Of a DNA stretch of 6,918 nt, positions 1 to 6,077 are shown in pieces. The DNA is from Lachnospiraceae bacterium (GTDB taxonomy: Bacteria; Bacillota; Clostridia; Lachnospirales; Lachnospiraceae): contig CAAFJI010000360.1 of NCBI GenBank assembly GCA_900763175.1, positions 1-6,918 of the forward strand, written 5' to 3'. The translations under genes were made by a program, and so were the position numbers. How positions within the stretch are numbered: position 1 is the stretch's first letter; each line of letters starts with the position of its first letter. The notes beneath the pieces were generated by a model. It did no database searches, was not told where the DNA came from, and saw nothing but the letters and a program-made list of their open reading frames with translations.

Positions 1-3
1 ATC

Positions 4-31
4 TTGACCTGTAAATGGAGTCTGTTATAAT
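4..31 (+). promoter_or_regulatory. sigma-A promoter of the transaldolase-transketolase operon
   Basis: A TTGACC -35 box (4-9) and a perfect TATAAT -10 box (26-31) are separated by 16 bases. A TG one base before the -10 (23-24) makes it an extended -10. Transcription would start near 38, giving a leader of about 37 bases before the first ATG. This leader is too short for a riboswitch, and I saw no convincing catabolite-control (cre-like) operator in it. Confidence 0.8.
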
Positions 32-75
32 GAAACCAGAATCCAAGAAACGGATAAATTCAGGAGGAAAAGATC

Positions 76-729
76 ATGAAATTTTTTATTGACACAGCAA
101 AAGTAGAAGATATTAAGGCAGCAAATGATATGGGAATTATTTGTGGAGTAACCACAAATCCTTCTCTGATTGCAAAAGAAGGAAGAGATTTTAACGAAGT
201 TATCAAAGAAATCACAGAAATCGTAGACGGACCGATCAGCGGTGAAGTAAAAGCTACCACAACAGACGCTGAGGGAATGATCCGTGAGGGACGTGAGATC
301 GCAAAAATCCATCCAAACATGGTTGTTAAGATCCCAATGACCTGCGAAGGGTTGAAAGCTGTTAAGGTTCTTTCCAAAGAAGGGATCAAAACAAACGTGA
401 CTCTGATCTTTAGTGCAAACCAGGCACTTCTGGCTGCAAGAGCAGGTGCTACTTATGTATCTCCATTCCTTGGCAGACTGGATGATATTTCCACAGATGG
501 CGTAGAGCTGATTCGTCAGATTGCTGATATGTTTGCTGTTGCAGGCATCGATACAGAGATCATTGCTGCAAGCGTACGTCATCCAATGCACGTAACACAG
601 TGCGCACTTGCTGGTGCTGACATTGCTACTGTTCCATTTAAGGTACTTGAGCAGATGACACATCATCCGCTTACAGATGCCGGAATCGTGAAATTCCAGA
701 ATGATTATAAGGCTGTATTTGGCGAATAA
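76..729 (+). CDS. talC: Small class-I transaldolase (FSA/TalC family), 217 aa
   Basis: This Schiff-base aldolase of about 215-220 residues is full length for the FSA/TalC/MipB family. It is predicted to move a dihydroxyacetone unit between sedoheptulose 7-phosphate and glyceraldehyde 3-phosphate in the cytosolic non-oxidative pentose-phosphate pathway. Visible landmarks are FIDTA (Asp6), GVTTNPS (24-30), VVKIP with the Schiff-base Lys85, the TNVTLIFS strand (106-113), YVSPFLGR (127-134) and the phosphate-binding SVRHP (166-170). Two positions that separate E. coli fructose-6-phosphate aldolase (Gln59, Tyr131) from true transaldolases are Glu57 and Phe131 here, so I favour transaldolase over free F6P aldolase. 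The start is fixed by AGGAGG at 62-67, eight bases upstream. It is the first gene of a three-gene operon with split transketolase, which fits the same pathway. Confidence 0.95.
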   Translation: MKFFIDTAKVEDIKAANDMGIICGVTTNPSLIAKEGRDFNEVIKEITEIVDGPISGEVKATTTDAEGMIREGREIAKIHPNMVVKIPMTCEGLKAVKVLSKEGIKTNVTLIFSANQALLAARAGATYVSPFLGRLDDISTDGVELIRQIADMFAVAGIDTEIIAASVRHPMHVTQCALAGADIATVPFKVLEQMTHHPLTDAGIVKFQNDYKAVFGE

Positions 730-743
730 AAGGAGAATTCATA

Positions 744-1583
744 ATGGAGAACTTAGAGCTTCAGAAAATTGCAAACGAAGTCCGTAAGGGCATCGTAACT
801 GCACTTCACGCAGCAAAAGCCGGCCATCCGGGCGGATCTTTGTCTGCAGCAGATGTGTTTACATATCTTTATTTTGAAGAGATGAACATTGATCCGAAGG
901 ATCCGAAGAAAGCTGACCGCGATCGTTTCGTACTTTCCAAAGGCCACACAGCACCAGGACTTTATTCCGTGCTTGCAGAAAGAGGATATTTCCCGAAAGA
1001 GGATCTGGTGACACTGCGTCATCTTGGTTCTTACCTTCAGGGGCATCCGGATATGAAGCATATCCCAGGTGTAGATATGTCCAGCGGTTCTCTTGGACAG
1101 GGGATTTCTGCAGCTGTTGGTATGGCACTTTCCGCAAAGCTCAGCAGCGACAGCTATCGTGTATATACACTTCTTGGAGATGGTGAGATCCAGGAGGGAC
1201 AGGTTTGGGAAGCAGCTATGTTCGCAGGAGCAAGAAAGCTGGATAACCTTGTGGTGATCGTAGACAACAATGGTTTACAGATTGATGGTAAAGTAGAGGA
1301 TGTATGCTCTCCATATCCCATTGATAAGAAATTTGAAGCATTTAATTTCCATGTGATCGACGTAGCAGATGGAAATGATATGGCACAGCTGCGTGCTGCT
1401 TTTGATGAAGCGAAGGCTACCAAGGGAATGCCGACTGCAATCATCATGAAAACTGTAAAAGGTAAGGGCGTTTCCTTCATGGAGAACCAGGTAGGCTGGC
1501 ACGGAAAAGCTCCGAATGATGAAGAGTATGCACAGGCTATGGCAGATTTGGAAAAGGTAGGTGAAGCATTATGTCAGAAGTAA
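744..1583 (+). CDS. Transketolase, N-terminal (ThDP-binding) subunit, 279 aa
   Basis: This is the first half of a two-gene transketolase. With the product of the next gene it transfers two-carbon ketol units (xylulose 5-phosphate to ribose 5-phosphate or erythrose 4-phosphate) using thiamine diphosphate and a divalent metal. Recognisable elements are GHPGGSLS (27-34), KGHTAP (66-71), QGHPD (99-103), SSGSLGQG (113-120), and the ThDP motif from GDG (145-147) to DNN (174-176). The late WHG (252-254) also matches the family. The length is normal for split N-subunits, which lack the pyrimidine-binding and C-terminal domains. It starts 14 bases after the transaldolase stop, with AGGAG at 731-735, eight bases before ATG, and is surely co-transcribed. 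Its 3' end overlaps the next gene by 13 bases. Confidence 0.97.
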   Translation: MENLELQKIANEVRKGIVTALHAAKAGHPGGSLSAADVFTYLYFEEMNIDPKDPKKADRDRFVLSKGHTAPGLYSVLAERGYFPKEDLVTLRHLGSYLQGHPDMKHIPGVDMSSGSLGQGISAAVGMALSAKLSSDSYRVYTLLGDGEIQEGQVWEAAMFAGARKLDNLVVIVDNNGLQIDGKVEDVCSPYPIDKKFEAFNFHVIDVADGNDMAQLRAAFDEAKATKGMPTAIIMKTVKGKGVSFMENQVGWHGKAPNDEEYAQAMADLEKVGEALCQK

Positions 1584-2509
1584 AGAAGATTGCAACCAGA
1601 GCAAGCTATGGCAACGCTCTTGTAGAGCTTGGAAAAAAACATGAGGATCTGGTGGTTCTGGACGCTGACCTTGCTGCAGCTACTCAGACCGGAATTTTCA
1701 AGAAAGCATTTCCGGAGCGTCATATTGACTGCGGTATTGCAGAGTGTAACATGATGGGAATTGCAGCTGGTCTTGCAACGACAGGAAAAGTGCCATTTGC
1801 AAGTACTTTCGCAATGTTTGCGGCAGGCCGTGCTTTTGAACAGGTCCGCAACTCTGTTGGATATCCGAAGCTGAATGTAAAGATTGGTGCGACTCATGGC
1901 GGAATTTCCGTTGGTGAGGACGGTGCCACTCATCAGTGCTGCGAGGATTTTGCCCTTATGCGTACAATTCCGGGAATGGTTGTAGCCTGCCCATCTGATG
2001 ATATTGAGGCAAAGGCAATGGTAGAGGCTGCATATGAGCACGTAGGACCTGTCTACATGAGATTTGGCCGTCTTGCCGTTCCGGTTATCAATGACAATCC
2101 GGATTATAAATTTGAGCTTGGAAAGGGTATTGTACTTCGCGAAGGAAAAGATCTTACTATTATTGCAAATGGTCTTTGCGTAGCCCCATCTCTGGAAGCA
2201 GCTGCAAAGCTTGCGGAAGAGGGAATTGAAGCGAAGGTGATCAATATCCATACCATTAAACCTCTGGACGAGGAACTGGTTGTAGCTGCTGCAAAAGAAA
2301 CTGGCAGGGTTGTGACAGTAGAAGAGCATTCTGTTATCGGCGGCCTTGGCGGTGCAGTGTGTGAGTGCCTTGCTGAGAAAGCACCAGTACCGGTAAAACG
2401 TATTGGTATCAATGACGTTTACGGTGAGTCCGGCCCGGCTGTAGCTCTTCTTGAGAAATACGGCCTTGATGCAGCTGGTATTTACAAACAGATCAGGGAT
2501 TTTATCTAA
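1571..2509 (+). CDS. Transketolase, C-terminal (Pyr + transketolase C) subunit, 312 aa
   Basis: This is the second half of the split transketolase and should pair with the preceding subunit to build the active site at the dimer interface. The pyrimidine-binding domain carries the catalytic glutamate in GIAECNMMGIAAG (Glu58), which activates the cofactor aminopyrimidine. HGGISVGEDGATHQ (109-122) and YMRFGR (162-167) are typical substrate-channel segments. A transketolase C domain runs from about 190 to 310, including EEHSVIGGLGGAV (251-263). The length of about 310 residues is standard. The ATG lies inside the upstream frame (13-base overlap), with only a moderate AGGTAGGTGA at 1555-1564, so translational coupling is likely and would keep subunits balanced. 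The frame ends against yyaC on the other strand with a 4-base overlap. DXP-synthase-like proteins share this architecture, but the adjacent N-subunit and transaldolase favour transketolase. Confidence 0.96.
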   Translation: MSEVKKIATRASYGNALVELGKKHEDLVVLDADLAAATQTGIFKKAFPERHIDCGIAECNMMGIAAGLATTGKVPFASTFAMFAAGRAFEQVRNSVGYPKLNVKIGATHGGISVGEDGATHQCCEDFALMRTIPGMVVACPSDDIEAKAMVEAAYEHVGPVYMRFGRLAVPVINDNPDYKFELGKGIVLREGKDLTIIANGLCVAPSLEAAAKLAEEGIEAKVINIHTIKPLDEELVVAAAKETGRVVTVEEHSVIGGLGGAVCECLAEKAPVPVKRIGINDVYGESGPAVALLEKYGLDAAGIYKQIRDFI

Positions 2510-3087
2510 AAGAGAGTGTCGCCTGTTGACGACATGATTATATTGGCTGCTTTCTGACAGGGCTGGCTGCACAGAATCCCCTGAGTGATGATATCAGCCA
2601 GGGAAATGACTGTGGCCAGACGGGTTGTCTGCAAAGTAAGGTATTCCAGAATGCCTGATATGTTTACAACTCCCGTGATGAAAATATCTCCTACCGGAGG
2701 CAGATCTTTTTGAACTGCGGCACCTGGATAAAGTGAACCATTTCCAATGGTCACATATCCCAGGTGCTTTTTTTCGCCAAGAGAAGAATCGATGGCTATG
2801 ATAAGAGCCTGAGGATGGAGATGGTTAATACGGGAAAGTATGCTGGAGAGATTCACGGCATGGACTGGATTCTGCAAAGTTCCATAGATGAAAACTCCAG
2901 GAATATGGTATTGGCTTAAACGATATCCGATATAAGGACCAAGGCAGTCCCCTGTCACCCTGTCACTTCCAATGCACAAGAAGACAATCTCGGACCAGGA
3001 TTTTCCATTGGTCTTTATACATCCTTCCAGCAATCGGGCAATTTTTTCTGAAGAATCTGGTTTGTCTGTATTGATATAAAAAGTCAT
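2506..3087 (-). CDS. yyaC: YyaC family spore protein (GPR-like, DUF1256), 193 aa
   Basis: This is a YyaC-family protein, related in fold to the germination protease GPR that degrades small acid-soluble spore proteins. Its own substrate is not established to my knowledge. The hallmark motif IGSDRVTGDCLGP (39-51) contains Asp47, and AIDSSLG (98-104) contains Asp100; these are the likely counterparts of the two GPR active-site aspartates. YGTLQNPVHAVNL (68-80), YPGAAVQKDLPPVGD (120-134) and ITGVVN (137-142) complete the family signature. The length of about 190-205 residues is typical. There is no signal peptide, so it probably acts in the forespore cytoplasm. ATG is preceded six bases away by AGGAGA on the minus strand (3094-3099). 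It stands alone on this strand, convergent to transketolase and divergent from the LysM gene, and marks the organism as a spore former. Confidence 0.93.
   Translation of the reverse strand: MTFYINTDKPDSSEKIARLLEGCIKTNGKSWSEIVFLCIGSDRVTGDCLGPYIGYRLSQYHIPGVFIYGTLQNPVHAVNLSSILSRINHLHPQALIIAIDSSLGEKKHLGYVTIGNGSLYPGAAVQKDLPPVGDIFITGVVNISGILEYLTLQTTRLATVISLADIITQGILCSQPCQKAANIIMSSTGDTLF
2720..2774 (+). terminator. Long intrinsic terminator for the sugar operon, embedded antisense in yyaC
   Basis: An outer stem GCACCTGG (2720-2727) pairs perfectly with CCAGGTGC (2760-2767) and is followed at once by seven T residues (2768-2774). The stem continues inward with ATA/TAT (2728-2730 with 2756-2758) past a single bulged C. 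After a small internal loop it resumes as GTGA/TCAC (2733-2736 with 2751-2754) and CCAT/ATGG (2738-2741 with 2747-2750), closing on a five-base loop. That is about 19 pairs in total. It is oriented for transcripts coming from the transketolase genes and lies about 210 bases beyond their stop. In the yyaC sense the T-run becomes an A-run before the stem, so it should not stop yyaC. Confidence 0.75.
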
Positions 3088-3125
3088 AACAACTCTCCTG
3101 CTCTTTTTTAATATGCTTTACATTC

Positions 3126-3155
3126 CATCTTATCCCATTATTAAGAAAAATATGC
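3126..3155 (-). promoter_or_regulatory. Candidate forespore (sigma-F/sigma-G type) promoter of yyaC
   Basis: On the minus strand GCATA (3155-3151) is followed after exactly 15 bases by GGATAAGATG (3135-3126). From memory, the Bacillus sigma-F consensus is a GYATA-like -35, 15-16 bases, then GGnnAnAnTR; one -10 position (G for A) departs from it. The start would fall near 3119, about 30 bases before the yyaC ATG. The location and the spore role of the gene support the call, but one short match in AT-rich DNA is not decisive. Confidence 0.55.
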
Positions 3156-3205
3156 AGTTTGCAGAATCTGTCGTTAAATTTTGTGAAACAGGTTTTATAT
3201 TACGC

Positions 3206-3234
3206 TAAAATCTGCATTTTGCCTGTGATATGCT
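3206..3234 (+). promoter_or_regulatory. Possible sigma-A promoter of the LysM gene
   Basis: An extended -10 TGATATGCT (3226-3234) sits about 24 bases before the LysM-gene ATG, with only a weak -35 (TAAAAT at 3206-3211) at the correct distance. An alternative is TTGTGA (3181-3186) with TAAAAT (3206-3211) as the -10 box, but its 19-base spacer is long. Either would serve the + strand gene; the sequence does not decide between them. Confidence 0.35.
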
Positions 3235-3258
3235 AGTACCCGAAGGGGTGATGTAATT

Positions 3259-4758
3259 ATGATAGAGGTTATTTACAAGGAGGAAAAGCAGGAGGCAAAA
3301 AACGGGGAAAATATATTTTCACTACCCAAAAACATACGTCAGATCGGATTTGCCACAGGCGGCAGCAGAATTTACATTGAAGATTATGTGTATACATTTT
3401 TAGGACGGCTTTCAGCATCAGGATTAAAAGACGACAAAGAAAAAACCCGCATTGCTGTACTTACGGGAGAAACCAGATGGAACGATGGCCTGACCTACAT
3501 TTTTATACGAGGAGCATTGATGACTGACAAGATGGAAGCAGCAGTGGACCATATTGATTTTTCAGAAAAAACATGGTCAGAAATACAGGAAAACCAGGAA
3601 AAATATTTTCCAGGTCAGGAAATCACAGGCTGGTTCTTTTCCCATCCACAAATATATCTGGAATCAAATGAAATGTTAAATCGTGTGCATTTGCGGTATT
3701 TTGGAGGAGAAAAGGTTCTGATGCTTATGGAACCGGTTGAAAGAGAGGATGCTTTTTTCTGCTATGAAAATGGATTTATGGTAAGACAGCGTGGATATTA
3801 CATTTATTATGAGAAAAACCCGTTGATGCAGGAGTATATGATCGGAAAGAAGGAGCAACTATGTTCTGGAATTACAGAGCAGGTGGAAGATGAAGCTGTT
3901 GCTTCTTTTCGCAAAATAATCAAAAATAAAAAAATGGGAGAGACGGAGGAAGAGCCCCGAAAAGAGACGGAGCATACCTCTGTTTTTTCATATGCTGCAA
4001 CTGCCTGCCTGGTACTGGCGGTTCTGGCAGCAGGGGCAGGAGTGTACCGGAATTATAACAGAATAAAAGGAAAATCCCAGGAAAATGCGTCAGTGACTAC
4101 ATCCGGGACAATCCGGGGACGAAAAGAAAGTACGATATCTGGGACTCCAGAGACACAAAAACCTACTGAAACATTGGCTGTTCAGGAAAGTTCGGATGAA
4201 GGCCAGCAGGAAGTACAAAGCTTGTATACGGAAGAGAGTGATGAGACATGGAGTAAATATTTGAGCGAAGAATATGATAAGAAAAATGATTCCACAGAAG
4301 CGGAGAATGTAGATGAAATGGGAACAGCAGATGAGACAGAGAAGGCAGGATGGGAGAAGAATACCTATGGAGTGAACGGTACAGGAGAGGATATGAATTC
4401 GCCTGGGGAGGAAAATAACATAGAGAATGAAGCTCCGTCAGCAGACATAGCGCAGAGTAGTGCCGGAACATTTGGAAACGTACAGGATATGGCAAACGCA
4501 GAAAACAGTACGGCACAGGATTTGACCGGTGAGTTTTCCCAGGAGTCAGATACAAGAAAAGAAAAAAGAAATCAGGAGGCAAATGCAGCATCTTCAGATC
4601 GTGTGCATGAAACTTACATTATAAAGCCTGGAGATACGTTATATCAGATAAGTCTTTCACGTTATGGGACACTAGATGCCATTGCAGAGATATGTGAATT
4701 AAATCATCTTACAGAAAACCAGATTATTTATCCGGGGCAAATGATTGTATTACCCTGA
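3259..4758 (+). CDS. Membrane-anchored LysM protein with a degenerate JAB/MPN-like N-terminal domain, 499 aa
   Basis: The C-terminus is a clear LysM domain (about 450-499: YIIKPGDTLYQIS, then NHLTENQIIYPGQMIVLP) that should bind peptidoglycan. One hydrophobic segment (about 243-263) follows a soluble N-terminal domain with no signal peptide, so a type II topology, N-terminus inside and LysM outside, is expected. Between them lies a long acidic, Ser/Thr/Glu/Asn-rich linker of low complexity (about 270-449). Residues 35-190 resemble a JAB/MPN (JAMM) fold: TGETRWNDGLTYIFIRGAL, then TGWFFSHP (123-130), then VLMLMEPVEREDAFFCYE. The metal-site pattern is mostly lost: FxH replaces HxH, keeping only His129, and Glu residues replace the usual Ser and Asp. 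A non-catalytic role is likely. The ATG is supported by AAGGGGTGA at 3243-3251. The exact function is unknown; the next two genes are also membrane proteins. Confidence 0.85.
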   Translation: MIEVIYKEEKQEAKNGENIFSLPKNIRQIGFATGGSRIYIEDYVYTFLGRLSASGLKDDKEKTRIAVLTGETRWNDGLTYIFIRGALMTDKMEAAVDHIDFSEKTWSEIQENQEKYFPGQEITGWFFSHPQIYLESNEMLNRVHLRYFGGEKVLMLMEPVEREDAFFCYENGFMVRQRGYYIYYEKNPLMQEYMIGKKEQLCSGITEQVEDEAVASFRKIIKNKKMGETEEEPRKETEHTSVFSYAATACLVLAVLAAGAGVYRNYNRIKGKSQENASVTTSGTIRGRKESTISGTPETQKPTETLAVQESSDEGQQEVQSLYTEESDETWSKYLSEEYDKKNDSTEAENVDEMGTADETEKAGWEKNTYGVNGTGEDMNSPGEENNIENEAPSADIAQSSAGTFGNVQDMANAENSTAQDLTGEFSQESDTRKEKRNQEANAASSDRVHETYIIKPGDTLYQISLSRYGTLDAIAEICELNHLTENQIIYPGQMIVLP

Positions 4759-4774
4759 ACACCTGTGGTATAAT
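4745..4774 (+). promoter_or_regulatory. Internal promoter before the DUF5711-like gene
   Basis: A perfect TATAAT (4769-4774) with an upstream TG (4766-4767) forms an extended -10. TTGTAT (4745-4750) lies 18 bases before it, inside the last codons of the LysM gene. The start would be near 4781, about 39 bases before the next ATG. I saw no terminator between the two genes, so readthrough from the LysM gene may also occur. Confidence 0.65.
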
Positions 4775-4819
4775 TAAAAAAGCGTGGAAAAAGTATAAAA
4801 TACAAGGTTAGGTTAAATT

Positions 4820-6067
4820 ATGGCAAATACGTTCAAAAATATCAGAAAAAAACTGAGAAGAAAACGTCTCCTGGCTGAAAAAAAACACCTTGAAAAAGCG
4901 CAGGCAGGTAAGACTGGTAGCAGTGCAAACAGAAAACGTAAGATCAAAGCAGTCATCCGGAAACAGAAAAAGGTATTAAGGCCTCTTGCTGTAGCAATGG
5001 CTGTTGCTATACTGGGAGGTCTTATTTTTATTTTTCTTCAAAATAGAAGCTACAGTGATTATAAGATCGTTACTACAAGTGAAAGAGAAGATACGGTATC
5101 TACCCAGTACGTTGAACTGGCGGGAAAAATTCTCAGGTTCAGTTCTGATGAGGTATCGGTTGTGAACAGTAAGCTGGAGACAATCTGGTCGGAATCCTAT
5201 GATATGCAGAATCCGGTAGCTGATGTGTGTGTGGATAAGGCTGTGATAGCAGACAAGGACGGAACTTCCATGTATTTCCTGGATAAAGATGGAGTTACAG
5301 GTTCTGTGACGACTTCTTACAGCATTGTGAAGGCGAGAGTATCAAGAAGCGGTATGGCAGCAGCAATCCTGGACGGAGGAGATCACACCTGGATTAATTT
5401 CTACAATCTGGACGGAAGCCTTATTGCAGAAAATCAGACAAACATACAGGATCCGGGATATCCCATGGATGTGTCAATTGCCGATAATGGCGTTGTGATG
5501 ATGGTGGCTTACCAGTATGTGGACAGCGGAGAAACTACCAGCTATGTAGCTTTTTATAATTTTGGAGAGGTTGGCCAGAACGAGGAGGATCGTATTGTAA
5601 GCGGATATACCTATGATGGAATTGTTGTCCCTCAGATTCAGTATCTGGGAAGCCGTGCTCTTGCAATAAGAGACGATGGATTCACGCTGTATTCCGGACG
5701 TCAGATTCCAAAGGAGTCTAAGACTATTAAGATCGAAAAGGAAATTGTCAGTACATTTTATGATGATGACAACATTGGCCTTGTGTTTAAGAATGACAGC
5801 AAGGATAAGCTATACAGTATGGAAGTGTATTCCACAGATGGAAAATTGAAGTTTCACAGGGATTTTAGCATTCCATATACTAATATCCGGATGAGTGATG
5901 GGTATATTATTATGTATAACAGTTCTCAGCTTTGTGTTCTGAATGGCAGCGGAACGGAAAAATACTATGGAACCGTAGATGGAACTGTGAAGGATTTCTT
6001 TAAATTTGGCTGGAATAAATATCTGCTGGTTCTGGATACCGGGGTCAATGTAATCAAACTCACCTAA
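4820..6067 (+). CDS. DUF5711-like membrane-anchored beta-rich protein, 415 aa
   Basis: The function is unknown. The first 53 residues are strongly basic (runs of K and R, helical in character), followed by one hydrophobic segment (about 55-74, LAVAMAVAILGGLIFIF). By the positive-inside rule the tail is cytoplasmic and the remaining 340 residues are outside. The ectodomain is a succession of short beta-strand blades with turn motifs such as ADKDGTSMYFLDKDG (144-158), INFYNLDGSLIAE (192-204), MEVYSTDGKLKFHRDF (334-349) and LCVLNGSGTEKYYG (371-384). This suggests a beta-propeller resembling PQQ/WD-type folds, but without recognisable cofactor residues. It matches my recollection of the DUF5711 family in Lachnospiraceae. 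The ribosome site is weak (AAGG at 4804-4807 or AGG at 4810-4812). It lies 61 bases after the LysM gene and is immediately followed by the CvpA gene. Confidence 0.8.
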   Translation: MANTFKNIRKKLRRKRLLAEKKHLEKAQAGKTGSSANRKRKIKAVIRKQKKVLRPLAVAMAVAILGGLIFIFLQNRSYSDYKIVTTSEREDTVSTQYVELAGKILRFSSDEVSVVNSKLETIWSESYDMQNPVADVCVDKAVIADKDGTSMYFLDKDGVTGSVTTSYSIVKARVSRSGMAAAILDGGDHTWINFYNLDGSLIAENQTNIQDPGYPMDVSIADNGVVMMVAYQYVDSGETTSYVAFYNFGEVGQNEEDRIVSGYTYDGIVVPQIQYLGSRALAIRDDGFTLYSGRQIPKESKTIKIEKEIVSTFYDDDNIGLVFKNDSKDKLYSMEVYSTDGKLKFHRDFSIPYTNIRMSDGYIIMYNSSQLCVLNGSGTEKYYGTVDGTVKDFFKFGWNKYLLVLDTGVNVIKLT

Positions 6068-6077
6068 GGAGAAAGTA

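Noticed and set aside
32..75. Possible catabolite-repression (cre) operator in the leader of the sugar operon
   Set aside because: AAGAAACGGATAAATTCA looked faintly like a half site, but the palindromic TGnAAnCG core is absent.
25..666. Open frame antisense to the transaldolase gene
   Set aside because: It is a Cys/Phe-rich translation with no family motif and no ribosome site, fully shadowing a well-conserved enzyme gene.
2453..2486. Terminator for yyaC inside the transketolase 3' end (AAATAC/GTATTT)
   Set aside because: It has only six A/T-rich pairs around a loop of about 20 bases and no T-run in the yyaC sense; not convincing.
1574..2572. Long open frame antisense to the transketolase C-terminal gene
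   Set aside because: The translation is rich in Cys, Ser and Lys and resembles no family. It has no ribosome site, and the + strand carries an unmistakable conserved enzyme. It is a by-product of codon usage.
3179..3192. Rex-like half site TTGTGAAA upstream of the LysM gene
   Set aside because: There is no second inverted half at the required spacing; it reads better as part of a promoter or as chance.
3088..3258. Small RNA or riboswitch in the divergent spacer
   Set aside because: Apart from promoters and one weak inverted repeat I see no compact paired structure or terminator in these 171 bases.
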